Source: Flavobacteriales bacterium
GTDB taxonomy: Bacteria > Bacteroidota > Bacteroidia > Flavobacteriales_E > Vicingaceae
Assembly (NCBI GenBank): GCA_020635795.1
Contig: JACJZD010000001.1
Location: forward strand, 1,652,522-1,716,521
Direction of reading: 5' to 3'
DNA: 64,000 nucleotides
The notes under the pieces were generated by a model that saw nothing but the letters and a program-made list of their open reading frames with translations, was not told where the DNA came from and ran no database searches. The translations under genes were made by a program, and so were the position numbers. Below, in pieces: positions 27,090-35,915 of the stretch; position 1 is the stretch's first letter, and every line of letters begins with the position of its first letter.

Positions 27090-28439
27090 TTAACTACATT
27101 CTTTTTTAACCAAATTTAAAGCTTCTCTTACTACCTTTTGTGTTTCTATTTTTGATGTACAACCGTACTCACACAAAGCAAAATCTTCTGGAGCTACTTC
27201 GTAAACTCCTAATTTTTCCATGTTGTCAATATCTTCTGTAATCATTGCTTTTAACAAATACACTGGGTAAATGTCCATTGGAAAAACCTTTTCATATTCA
27301 CCAGTCATCACAAAAGCTCTTTCCTCACCATTCATATTGGTGTTTAAGTCATATTCTTTATTTGGTGTTAACCACGAGAAGAATGTTCTTGATAAACTGA
27401 ATTTATCAAAACCTGGAGCTATCCAACCAAAAAATTGATTGTTTCCACCTTCTGGAATTACGGATAATTGATAATCGTAATAACCTAAATGACCATTTTC
27501 ACTAATTTGAGTTCCTGTTAAAGGATTTCCACTAATGTATCTTCCGCCCTCTTCAACATTACCATTAATAATGTCTGATATATTTGCCCCTAAAACAGTT
27601 CTAACATATTTTGGAGATTTTACTTTTGAGCCAACAAATGCAACAGTTCTAGACGCATCGTATTTACCCTCTTTAAATAATCTACCTATAGTTAAAACAT
27701 CTAAGGCTCTTAATGTCCAAATTACTTCTCCTTTGTTTACTGGGTCGATATGGTGTGCCTGAATTCCAACATTACCTGCTGGATGTGGACCTGATACTCT
27801 ATTGATTTGAACATTTTTTGCATTGGTAAATACTTCATCAGGGTTATCGTTTCCATTTACATTTAAATGAACTTTACCTTCAGTTAATTTAGCCAAAGCA
27901 TTTAATCCTAATTGAAATATTTCAGCTTGTCCGTGAACAATAAAACCATAATCTGGAGCCAACGGCGCAGTATCTAGAGCCGTGATATGAATCGCTTTTG
28001 GTTTGTCGTTAGGGTTAGCTATAACATCGTAAGGTCGTTGACGAATTAAAGGCCAAACACCACTTTTCAATAGATTTTCTAAAACTTCTTCTTTTGATAA
28101 TGAACTTGGGTCAGCTTGTTTAAACGATTCGAACGAATTCTGACCATCAGCTTTCACCTTAATTTCAACAATTCTTCTTTTTTCTGCTCTGTTAATTTCG
28201 GTAACTTCACCACTAATTGGCGAAGTAAACTTGATTTTATCGTTTTCTTTATCAAAAAACAATGGTGTTCCAGCTTTAACTTTATCGCCAACTTTGGCAA
28301 TAAGTTTTGGTATTAATGTTGGAAAATCACCTGGTTTTAATACAATTTCAGAAACATTGGCAGGGTTTGTGTAAAGCTTTTCGGCAGCACCTTTTAGTTT
28401 GATGTTTGCACCTTTACGAATTTTTATTTCTTTTGACAT
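27090..28439 (-). CDS. nqrA: NADH:ubiquinone reductase (Na+-transporting) subunit A
   Basis: NqrA is the cytoplasmic subunit that contributes to ubiquinone binding. The 449-residue protein has a biotinyl/lipoyl-like N-terminal domain (IKLKGAAEKLY, then VGDKVKAGTPLFFDKEN and FTSPISGEVTEI), a Rossmann-like middle (SGPHPAGNVGIQAHHIDPV) and the C-terminal CEYGCTSKIETQ segment. It is the first gene of nqrABCDEF and has the best-matching promoter in the window just upstream. Confidence 0.96.
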   Translation of the reverse strand: MSKEIKIRKGANIKLKGAAEKLYTNPANVSEIVLKPGDFPTLIPKLIAKVGDKVKAGTPLFFDKENDKIKFTSPISGEVTEINRAEKRRIVEIKVKADGQNSFESFKQADPSSLSKEEVLENLLKSGVWPLIRQRPYDVIANPNDKPKAIHITALDTAPLAPDYGFIVHGQAEIFQLGLNALAKLTEGKVHLNVNGNDNPDEVFTNAKNVQINRVSGPHPAGNVGIQAHHIDPVNKGEVIWTLRALDVLTIGRLFKEGKYDASRTVAFVGSKVKSPKYVRTVLGANISDIINGNVEEGGRYISGNPLTGTQISENGHLGYYDYQLSVIPEGGNNQFFGWIAPGFDKFSLSRTFFSWLTPNKEYDLNTNMNGEERAFVMTGEYEKVFPMDIYPVYLLKAMITEDIDNMEKLGVYEVAPEDFALCEYGCTSKIETQKVVREALNLVKKECS

Positions 28440-28465
28440 GTGTCAGTATTTATAAAATCTGGCAA

Positions 28466-28496
28466 CAAATTTATAAATTTGAATCACCAAATCAAG
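28466..28496 (-). promoter_or_regulatory. Promoter of the nqr operon
   Basis: On the minus strand a -33 CTTG (28493-28496) is separated by 19 bases from a perfect -7 TAAATTTG (28466-28473). This matches the TTG-N17-20-TAnnTTTG pattern of Bacteroidota. The start of transcription would be about 20 bases before the nqrA ATG. Confidence 0.65.
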
Positions 28497-28588
28497 TATT
28501 TTTAAAGAAAAATATCACAATTTTGATAGGGAAGTTTTAATCATCGTTCAATCAGGTTATTTTACTGATAAACAAATAAATTATAGCA

Positions 28589-29932
28589 TTGAAAAAAATC
28601 AACATTCTAGTTTTCATTATCGGATTCTCCATTTCTTCGTATGGAAAAAATCCTTTATCTACTAATAAAGTTCAACCAAATGATACGTTAGACGAGTATA
28701 CTCAAAAGAATTTTGTAAGAAATGACGATTATACTTACAATAAAAACATTAAATCTGTTCAGTTTTACAACACTTCTAACATTATGAGTTATCCCATTAT
28801 TACCTTGGGCGACCCTAACAAACTAAAGATTTCTTTTGATGATTTTGGTCTTGAATTAAAATACTATCACTACACCATTATTCATTGCAACGCCAATTGG
28901 GAAAAATCTGACCTTAGACAAAACCAATATTTAGCCTACAACTACGAAGATGACATTAAAAACTATAAATATTCGTTAAATACCGACAATCAATTTATTC
29001 ATTATAGCATCGAACTCCCCAACGAGTTTATTAGTCCAATTATATCAGGCAATTATATTTTAAAGGTTTATGATGGCTATGATACCGAAAAAGTTATTAT
29101 TACCAAACGTTTTATGGTTGCAGAAAATAAGGTTGAAATAACTCATGCTGTTAAAGAAGCGACCAATGTAATGGAGCGTTTTTCTAGACAAGAAATAGAT
29201 TTTAAAATAGACCATAAAAATGTACAAATACAAAACCCTTACGAACAAGTAAAAGTGGTGTTGATGCAAAACTACCGTTGGGATAATGCCATAACAGGGT
29301 TAAAACCTCGATATGTGAATGGCTCGTTGCTCGATTACAATTATGAAGAAGAAAATGTTTTTGATGGCTCAAACGAATTTAGAAATTTTGACATGAAATC
29401 ATTAATGTTTCAAAGCATTAATGTTAAGCGTATGCAGTATGAACAAAAAGACAAACGTGTTCACATTTATTTGGTTGATGACGAAAGCCGAGCATACAAA
29501 CGCTATCTCTCCTCGCCAGATTTGAACGGTAATTTTTTAATAAAACGTGATGAAAGCATTACAGATTCTGACATTGAAGCTAACTATGTTAAAGTTCATT
29601 TTTCGTTAAAACAATACCCTCAATTAAAAGACGGAACTGTTTACATTTTTGGAAAATTAACTGACTGGAAATTTAAAGAAGAGTTTAAAATGAGTTATGA
29701 TACTCTTAACAACACCTACGAGCAAGTGGTTTTATTGAAACAAGGGTATTACAACTACATGTATTGCGTGGTAAAAGATGGAGCTAAAAATAAAGGTGAT
29801 TTAACTACTTATGAAGGGTCGTTTTTTGAAACCGAAAATGACTATTCCATTTTAGTTTATTACCGAAACCCAACACTCTTTTACGATGAATTGATTGGTA
29901 TAAAAACATTTAATTCGGTTAAACGTAATTAA
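28589..29932 (+). CDS. Type IX secretion system Plug protein (DUF5103)
   Basis: The 447-residue protein has a signal peptide and the DUF5103 layout: IKSVQFYNTSNIMSYPII, then FDDFGLELKYYHYTIIHCNANW, and a C-terminal carbohydrate-binding-like beta domain (FGKLTDWKFKEEFKMSY). In Flavobacterium johnsoniae the Plug protein closes the periplasmic side of the SprA translocon when it is not occupied, so this protein probably belongs to T9SS. It begins with TTG at 28589. It is divergent from nqrA and not next to other T9SS genes. Confidence 0.82.
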   Translation: MKKINILVFIIGFSISSYGKNPLSTNKVQPNDTLDEYTQKNFVRNDDYTYNKNIKSVQFYNTSNIMSYPIITLGDPNKLKISFDDFGLELKYYHYTIIHCNANWEKSDLRQNQYLAYNYEDDIKNYKYSLNTDNQFIHYSIELPNEFISPIISGNYILKVYDGYDTEKVIITKRFMVAENKVEITHAVKEATNVMERFSRQEIDFKIDHKNVQIQNPYEQVKVVLMQNYRWDNAITGLKPRYVNGSLLDYNYEEENVFDGSNEFRNFDMKSLMFQSINVKRMQYEQKDKRVHIYLVDDESRAYKRYLSSPDLNGNFLIKRDESITDSDIEANYVKVHFSLKQYPQLKDGTVYIFGKLTDWKFKEEFKMSYDTLNNTYEQVVLLKQGYYNYMYCVVKDGAKNKGDLTTYEGSFFETENDYSILVYYRNPTLFYDELIGIKTFNSVKRN

Positions 29933-29987
29933 ACGCCACTTGTGAATAAGTGTTTTTATTAGTCAATAAACCCCAAGCTAAGAACCC

Positions 29988-29995
29988 TATTTTTG
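29988..29995 (+). promoter_or_regulatory. -7 element TATTTTTG four bases before a GTG start
   Basis: TATTTTTG fits TAnnTTTG and ends 4 bases before the GTG at 30000, so transcription would begin at about the start codon (leaderless). The -33 region is poor. Confidence 0.35.
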
Positions 29996-29999
29996 TGTT

Positions 30000-31169
30000 G
30001 TGAAATTATCTAGGATACTACTTTTTTTCATTATTGCATTTTCTTCTGTTTTAGCCAAAGCAGAAGTGTTAAACATTGGTGTTTTAGCCAATAAAAAAGT
30101 TACCTCTTTTATTTTTTCACCTCAAGTTGGTAGCTACAACATTTACACCGAAAACGGCAAACTTTTAGAAATATCAATTGAAGATATTGTACAACTCTCC
30201 TACTCTAATAACAATATAACTTTAAAAACCTTAGACAAGGATTTAGGTAGCTTTAAAAAGGTTAAGTTTATTGGTACGTCTTGGAGAAATTCGTTTAAAA
30301 TTAAAACAAACAAACCTGAGGGTAAAATCACTTTTTATGAAGATAATTTATTGGTGAGTATCAATAATTATTACAACCAACTTACCTTAATTAATAATGT
30401 TGATATTGACAATTATGTTGGTGGCGTGGTTGAGTCGGAAGTAGGAAGAAGTCCGCCTGCAGAATACTTTAAACTACAAGCCATTATTTGCAGAACCTAT
30501 GCATTAAAAAACATTGACAGACACCAGCCCGAAGGGTTTAGTTTGTGCGACCAAGTGCATTGCCAAGCTTATAATGGACAACCAAAATCGATAATTATAA
30601 AGGAAGCTGCCATTGCAACTAAAAACATAGTAATTGTAGATAGCGACATTAATTTAATTACCGCTACATTCTACTCCAATTGTGGCGGACAAACTGCTAA
30701 CTCGGAAGATGTTTGGCGACAAAGCGTGTATTATTTACGTTCGGTAACCGATACCTTTTGTAGAAAAGAGAACAATGCCATTTGGACAAAAAAGATACCT
30801 AAAACCGATTGGATAAACTACCTTACCGATAAACACAACCACCCAAAAGAAGAGCTTTACCAAGAATGTGGTTTAGATTATTTTCAATGCCGACGCGAAC
30901 AGCATTTTGAAAACCAAAACATTAAAATACCGTTTGTTGATTTACGAAAAGACTGGAATTTAAAATCGGCTTTGTTTGATGTGGTAGCCACCGACAACGA
31001 AATTATTTTACAAGGTAAAGGCTACGGGCATGGCGTTGGATTATGCCAAGAAGGTGCTATGCGTATGGCAAAGCTAGGCTACTCGTATGCCGAAATTTTA
31101 CATTTTTACTACAAAGATGTACACATGATTGATTTACAAGCTTTGGATTTTTTTAAGGAAGATTTTTAG
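30000..31169 (+). CDS. SpoIID/LytB domain protein
   Basis: At 389 residues with a signal peptide (GTG start, KLSRILLFFIIAFSSVLAKA), this is a SpoIID/LytB-type protein, which in sporulators cuts glycan strands lacking stem peptides. Family blocks are seen: VGGVVESEVGRSPPAEYFKLQA, then ICRTYALKN, CDQVHCQAYNG, FYSNCGGQTANSEDVW and the C-terminal GKGYGHGVGLCQEGAMRMA. Bacteroidota do not sporulate, so a role in wall turnover is likely. Its stop is separated by one base from the stop of the convergent nuclease gene. Confidence 0.87.
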   Translation: MKLSRILLFFIIAFSSVLAKAEVLNIGVLANKKVTSFIFSPQVGSYNIYTENGKLLEISIEDIVQLSYSNNNITLKTLDKDLGSFKKVKFIGTSWRNSFKIKTNKPEGKITFYEDNLLVSINNYYNQLTLINNVDIDNYVGGVVESEVGRSPPAEYFKLQAIICRTYALKNIDRHQPEGFSLCDQVHCQAYNGQPKSIIIKEAAIATKNIVIVDSDINLITATFYSNCGGQTANSEDVWRQSVYYLRSVTDTFCRKENNAIWTKKIPKTDWINYLTDKHNHPKEELYQECGLDYFQCRREQHFENQNIKIPFVDLRKDWNLKSALFDVVATDNEIILQGKGYGHGVGLCQEGAMRMAKLGYSYAEILHFYYKDVHMIDLQALDFFKEDF

Positions 31170-31170
31170 A

Positions 31171-32442
31171 TTACTCAATAATCATTATCATTTTTCCTTC
31201 CTGATGTACTTCTACCACATTTTCTTTTTCAATTATCATGGTAGGTATACCATCAAAATCGGTCACTTTTCCTTTTACTTTTATTTCTTGTCCATCAAAT
31301 TCAGTTAAAGGGTCGTAACTAAAGTTAGGGATGTCTTTTGCCCAAATTACTACAGTAAAAATTTGATTGGGGTAGCTTTTATCTAAATTAAAAAACAAGT
31401 GTCCTCCTTTGGTTTTTCTAGAATTTACTACTGTACCTTGTACTGTTATAGCTTTACCTGATTTCATATGGTTTTTAGCAACAACAGTATTAAAAACTCC
31501 AGGAGGCAAAGTGGCCTGTGATAAAGGTTTTACATCGTTTTTTTGTTTTTCGGGCAACCAATCCGTAATAATTTTTTGATCTTCTAAAAACTCTTCTATT
31601 GAATCGTTTAGTTGATAATAAAAATTAATACCCGTTACTTTTTCTATTTCATTGATAGAAACTGCATAAGAAGAAATGGGGTATTCTAATTTTTTGTTGG
31701 GCATAACAAAACCAATAGCTCTATTGTTGGTTAAATCCACTGCTACTTTGTAATAAAACTCTGGCAAGCTAACTTTATTCGGGCTACGTTCAACTTTGGG
31801 TAGCGTATCATACAAAACAGGACCAGTAACCATGTAAAGCTGAACATCTGGATTACTGACAATATACTCTCTAAACATCCCTTCTAAATCTGCCCATTTA
31901 CCCCTATTAAACTGTGGTTCTTGTGGCGACATGTTGGAATAATAAAACGATTCAGACAAAGCTTTTTTCGACCATTTAAAATCTGCCGAAGGTGCTAAAT
32001 GACCTCTATCGTAACCATAACCGTCGTATTTGTATTTTCCGTTGGCTTGTTTGGTTTTTAAAAAGAAATCTTCATCATTAGTACTACCCGTTTTGATTAA
32101 TGGGTCTGGTCTAAAATTATTCGACCTACTTTCAGTTCCATTAACAATGTCAGGCAAAATAATGTGAGCGACCCATTTGGCTTGTTCGTGTTTTTCGGCA
32201 TAAACCAAACACATGGCAGAGTGGCAAATAATTTCTTCGTCAGGACTTGTTTCTGGAACACCAATCTTGGCTAAATCTTCTCGAATTTTTTCGAGTTTTA
32301 GTTCATTGAGTTGTTCAACTAATTGGGCATTTTTTTCGCCAACCAACTCCAACTCTTTTTCGAGTTTGTCAATTTTTTCTTGCGTAGTTTGTGCAAAAAG
32401 TAAAAACGGAATAAAGTATAAAAGGATAAGAAAAACTCGCAT
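31171..32442 (-). CDS. Secreted DNA/RNA non-specific endonuclease with OB-fold tail
   Basis: The 423-residue protein has a signal peptide, then a Glu/Lys-rich coiled coil (about 20-60), then a beta-beta-alpha-Me nuclease domain with the DRGH motif (catalytic H148) and metal-ligand region SNMSPQEPQFNRGKW. After about residue 320 an OB-fold-like domain follows (GTVVNSRKTKGGHLFFNLD to KGKVTDFDGIPTMIIE). It should degrade DNA and RNA outside the cell or in the periplasm. The coiled coil and OB domain are additions relative to the classic Serratia nuclease. Confidence 0.88.
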   Translation of the reverse strand: MRVFLILLYFIPFLLFAQTTQEKIDKLEKELELVGEKNAQLVEQLNELKLEKIREDLAKIGVPETSPDEEIICHSAMCLVYAEKHEQAKWVAHIILPDIVNGTESRSNNFRPDPLIKTGSTNDEDFFLKTKQANGKYKYDGYGYDRGHLAPSADFKWSKKALSESFYYSNMSPQEPQFNRGKWADLEGMFREYIVSNPDVQLYMVTGPVLYDTLPKVERSPNKVSLPEFYYKVAVDLTNNRAIGFVMPNKKLEYPISSYAVSINEIEKVTGINFYYQLNDSIEEFLEDQKIITDWLPEKQKNDVKPLSQATLPPGVFNTVVAKNHMKSGKAITVQGTVVNSRKTKGGHLFFNLDKSYPNQIFTVVIWAKDIPNFSYDPLTEFDGQEIKVKGKVTDFDGIPTMIIEKENVVEVHQEGKMIMIIE

Positions 32443-32487
32443 TGAAATTGTTTTATTTATTCAAAAATACAATAAATTAGCCGAACC

Positions 32488-34611
32488 ATGAATCGGTTGA
32501 ATCAACTTCCATTATTGCGATTATTAATTCCTTTTATTGTTGGAATAATTTGTGCCGTTTACTTTTCCTTTCGACAAGATGTTGCATTGTATTTGTTCGC
32601 ACTTTTCTTTGTCAGCTATTTGGTTTTGACTACGATAAAAAAGATTAATTCGAACTATAAATTACGTTGGCTTTTCGGGGTTCATATTTATAGCTTATTT
32701 TTCTTATTAGGCATTGTTATAACTCAATTAAAAACTACCAATCAACCAACATTAACAAACCTAAATAATCAACTTGTAATTGGCGAAATTGCAGAACCAC
32801 CTGCAAAAAAGGATAAAATAGTTAAATGTGTGCTAGAAGTTAAAGGGGCAAAAACCAATGAAAATTGGACTAGCATTGAGGGCAAAACCATTTTGTTTAT
32901 TGAAAAAGATAGCTTAGCCGAAAGTTTACAAGTGGGCGATTTAATCTCTTTTCAACCCGATTTTAAAGATGTACCTGAACCAAAAAACCCACTAGAGTTC
33001 GATTACAAAAAATATTTATCGTTTCACTTAATTAAACAACAAGCCTTTTTAAAAACTAACAATTGGACACTAATCAACCAACACGAAACCTTCGATATGT
33101 TTGTTTATGCTGATAAATTAAGGCAGCAATTAATTGCAAATTTGCAAAAATTTGGATTAACCAACAATGAACTTGGAGTTGCTTCAGCATTAATTTTAGG
33201 TTATAAAAACAACATTGAAGCACAATTAAAAAGTGCTTATTCTAGTGCTGGAGCTATGCATGTTTTAGCAGTTTCAGGCTTACATGTTGGCATCGTATTT
33301 ATGATTTTTAACGTGTTGCTTAACTTCTTAGATAAAATCAAATACGGTTCATTAATAAAAGGGCTTTTGTTAGTTCTCATATTATGGTTTTATGCGTTAA
33401 TTACAGGTTTATCCCCATCAGTTTTAAGGTCAGCCTCTATGTTTAGTTTTGTTATTGTTGGCAAAGCGTTTAATCGTAACTCGAATTTTTTTAATACACT
33501 TTCACTTTCTGCTTTGTGTTTATTGGTTTACGACCCATTTTTAATTTTTGATGTGGGTTTTCAATTATCATACACAGCAGTTGCTGGAATTGTTTTAATA
33601 CAACCTTGGTTTGATTCTTTTTACGAACCTAAAAATTGGCTTGCCAAATATATTTGGGGTTTAATTACAGTTTCAATAGCTGCTCAAATTGCCACTTTTC
33701 CATTGGGTTTGTATTATTTTCATCAATTCCCAAATTACTTTTTGCTTTCCAATTTAATTGTGATTCCTTTAGCCTTGTTTATTTTAGTTCTAGGCTTAAC
33801 TACTTTAGCTTTCAGCTTTATTCCTCAAGTTGCTATTTATTTAGGATTGGGTTTAAAATGGGTGGTATTTTCACTCAATTGGTCGGTAACAACTATCGAT
33901 AAACTACCTTTTTCGGTTACCAACCAAATTAAATTTACCATTACAGATACCATTTTAATTTACCTCATTATTACATCCATTATATTGCTAATTGCTTATC
34001 GTAAATTTTATTATTTTTTGATGTTTAGCTTCTTAACAATCGGACTACTTTCATTAACAGCTTACGACAAATACCATTTATTAAATCAACGAAAATTTAT
34101 TGTTTATAATATCCCGAAACATACTGCCATTAATTTTATTGATGGTGATGACAATATTTTGGTGACGGATGAAAAACTTCACAAAACCAAAAACAAATTA
34201 ATGTTTCATGTGCAAAACAATTGGATAGACAAAGGTGTGGAAACGGAGAAAATTGTAAATATTGAGCAATTAAAGAAAACACATTTGCTATCCAACATCT
34301 ATAAAATTGACAATAAAAACCTTTTTACAAAAAACAATTACTTTCAATTTTACAACAAGCAAGTGGCTATAGTTGACAACAACATTATACCCTTTAGACC
34401 GACTAATAAAATACAAGTAGATTATTTGATTTGGACAAAAAACTGTAGATTAACTTTAAACCAAATTAATACAATGGTCAATTTTAAGTTTTTAATTATT
34501 GATTCTTCTAATTCAAATTACACCAATACTAAATTGGTAAATGAAGCCGAACAATTAAACGTGGTTTATTGGTCAATTCTAAAACAAGGTGCTTTTAGCA
34601 TTGATGTTTAA
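32488..34611 (+). CDS. ComEC/Rec2-family competence membrane protein
   Basis: The 707-residue protein has N-terminal helices, a DUF4131-like beta region and a ComEC competence domain with HVLAVSGLHVGIVF and LITGLSPSVLRSA. Relatives move single-stranded DNA across the inner membrane during transformation. The C-terminal soluble region (about 540-707) corresponds to the metallo-beta-lactamase-like domain, but I see no HxHxDH metal site, so nuclease activity is probably absent. The gene ends 4 bases before the convergent cytochrome gene. Confidence 0.86.
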   Translation: MNRLNQLPLLRLLIPFIVGIICAVYFSFRQDVALYLFALFFVSYLVLTTIKKINSNYKLRWLFGVHIYSLFFLLGIVITQLKTTNQPTLTNLNNQLVIGEIAEPPAKKDKIVKCVLEVKGAKTNENWTSIEGKTILFIEKDSLAESLQVGDLISFQPDFKDVPEPKNPLEFDYKKYLSFHLIKQQAFLKTNNWTLINQHETFDMFVYADKLRQQLIANLQKFGLTNNELGVASALILGYKNNIEAQLKSAYSSAGAMHVLAVSGLHVGIVFMIFNVLLNFLDKIKYGSLIKGLLLVLILWFYALITGLSPSVLRSASMFSFVIVGKAFNRNSNFFNTLSLSALCLLVYDPFLIFDVGFQLSYTAVAGIVLIQPWFDSFYEPKNWLAKYIWGLITVSIAAQIATFPLGLYYFHQFPNYFLLSNLIVIPLALFILVLGLTTLAFSFIPQVAIYLGLGLKWVVFSLNWSVTTIDKLPFSVTNQIKFTITDTILIYLIITSIILLIAYRKFYYFLMFSFLTIGLLSLTAYDKYHLLNQRKFIVYNIPKHTAINFIDGDDNILVTDEKLHKTKNKLMFHVQNNWIDKGVETEKIVNIEQLKKTHLLSNIYKIDNKNLFTKNNYFQFYNKQVAIVDNNIIPFRPTNKIQVDYLIWTKNCRLTLNQINTMVNFKFLIIDSSNSNYTNTKLVNEAEQLNVVYWSILKQGAFSIDV

Positions 34612-34615
34612 TCTC

Positions 34616-34990
34616 TTATTCAGGCATACCACCGTTAAGCCACATTTGCAGCGTATCTTTAACTGGTTGAGACAGACTAGCGGCAATTGGCATTCTTGTA
34701 GGATTTTCATCAATAACTCTTGCTTTAATCCTTCCGTTCAAGCCTTGTTGTTTCACTTCATTGTAGTTGGTTAAAAAAGGTGAAATACCTATACCAGAAG
34801 CAGAATGACAGGCAGCACAATTATCATCCATCAGCTTTTTAACAAAGTTGGTATAAGTAATTGAAGTAGTAACAACAGTATCTTGGGTTGATGATCCTGA
34901 TTTTGGTAAAGGTAAAGGCTCTTGTGAGTTGTAAACACAAGAACTAAACATTAACAATATAGCAACTACTCTTATCAACTTTTCTCTCAA
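34616..34990 (-). CDS. Small c-type cytochrome lipoprotein
   Basis: The 124-residue protein has a lipoprotein signal (LLMFSSC) and one haem-binding CAACH motif followed by GIGISPFLTNYNEVK. A methionine in PTRMP is the probable sixth haem ligand. The pattern matches planctomycete-type cytochrome c domains that are common in Bacteroidota. It starts with TTG, 8 bases after a -7 box on the same strand. The role is periplasmic electron transfer, partner unknown. Confidence 0.8.
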   Translation of the reverse strand: MREKLIRVVAILLMFSSCVYNSQEPLPLPKSGSSTQDTVVTTSITYTNFVKKLMDDNCAACHSASGIGISPFLTNYNEVKQQGLNGRIKARVIDENPTRMPIAASLSQPVKDTLQMWLNGGMPE

Positions 34991-34998
34991 TAGATAAT

Positions 34999-35029
34999 CA
35001 AAATTACGGAAAGATAGTCGTCAACTCAA
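34999..35029 (-). promoter_or_regulatory. Promoter of the cytochrome gene
   Basis: On the minus strand TTG (35027-35029), a 20-base spacer and TAATTTTG (34999-35006) fit the phylum promoter. The predicted transcription start is only a few bases from the TTG start codon at 34990. Confidence 0.45.
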
Positions 35030-35074
35030 CTATATAAACAGTTTTCATTCAAAAACATTTATATTTTTTTAACG

Positions 35075-35103
35075 TTTAGAAAAATTAATAATAGATACTT
35101 TTG
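35075..35103 (+). promoter_or_regulatory. Promoter with -7 box four bases before a GTG start
   Basis: TTTA (35075-35078), a 17-base spacer and TACTTTTG (35096-35103). The -7 box ends 4 bases before the GTG at 35108, the same spacing as at 29988, so a leaderless transcript is likely. Confidence 0.45.
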
Positions 35104-35107
35104 AAAG

Positions 35108-35860
35108 GTGATTTACAATAAAAAAGCGAATTTATTTATTTTGTTTTGTTTAACAACTCAACTTGCTTTTGCTCAATTCGATAAAATTGAAATCAGTTCC
35201 AAAATATTAACTGAGAAAGACTCAACTTCTGTTGGTTTTGTTCACATCATAAATCTAACAACGAATCATGGTGTTATAAGTGATTATAATGGTCAATTTA
35301 GCTTTACTGTAAACTCAACCGACACATTAAGGTTTTCAATCATAGGGTATGAAACATTATTTATACAGGCTAAGTATATTGCTAGCAATATTTATCTCAA
35401 ACCAAAAAATTATGAACTAGATGAATATACAGTGATACCTTATAAAGATTACGAGGAGTTTAAAGAAGCCTTTATTAATTTATTTATACCAGATACAACA
35501 CAACAAATAAACCCTCATATTTTTATGTTCGATAACGATTTGTTTTTATATCGAGGAAATAATGGTTTTGGAATTATAATAGAAGGTGGTATTTCGAAAT
35601 TATATGACTATTTAAGCAAACAAGGAAGAAGCAAAATACGTTATGAAGAATTGTTAGCTAGAGATCGATTTAAAGCGTTCTTATCTACTAAATTTAACAA
35701 TTTGGTTGTTACCAATGCAACTGGCTTAACTGATAAATTGGAAGTAGAAAAGTTTATGATTTATTGTGATTTTTCCGATGGATTTATTTCAAAATCGAAT
35801 GATTATGAAATAATTAAAGAAATACAAGATTGCTTTAAAGAGTATAAATCTAATCCATAA
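35108..35860 (+). CDS. Secreted protein with carboxypeptidase-D regulatory-like domain
   Basis: The 250-residue protein begins with GTG and a signal peptide ending near QLAFAQ. Residues about 35-85 form a CarbopepD_reg-2-type beta sandwich (GVISDYNGQFSFTV, then LRFSIIGYETLFI), as found at the N-terminus of TonB-linked receptors. Here no receptor barrel follows. The remainder is a helical domain of unknown function, also found in stand-alone Bacteroidota proteins. A terminator follows directly. Confidence 0.75.
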   Translation: MIYNKKANLFILFCLTTQLAFAQFDKIEISSKILTEKDSTSVGFVHIINLTTNHGVISDYNGQFSFTVNSTDTLRFSIIGYETLFIQAKYIASNIYLKPKNYELDEYTVIPYKDYEEFKEAFINLFIPDTTQQINPHIFMFDNDLFLYRGNNGFGIIIEGGISKLYDYLSKQGRSKIRYEELLARDRFKAFLSTKFNNLVVTNATGLTDKLEVEKFMIYCDFSDGFISKSNDYEIIKEIQDCFKEYKSNP

Positions 35861-35893
35861 AAAAAAGCCGAAGATTTTATTTTCGGCTTTTTT
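35861..35893. terminator. Bidirectional terminator
   Basis: AGCCGAA (35866-35872) pairs with TTCGGCT (35882-35888), with A-run and T-run flanks. It lies between the convergent genes ending at 35860 and 35916 and can serve both. Confidence 0.85.
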
Positions 35894-35915
35894 CTATTAT
35901 TGTTATAAATCAATT

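Noticed and set aside
22326..28439. Operon considered as an Rnf complex
   Set aside because: The NqrA subunit, the NqrF 2Fe-2S ligands and gene order A to F identify it as Na+-NQR.
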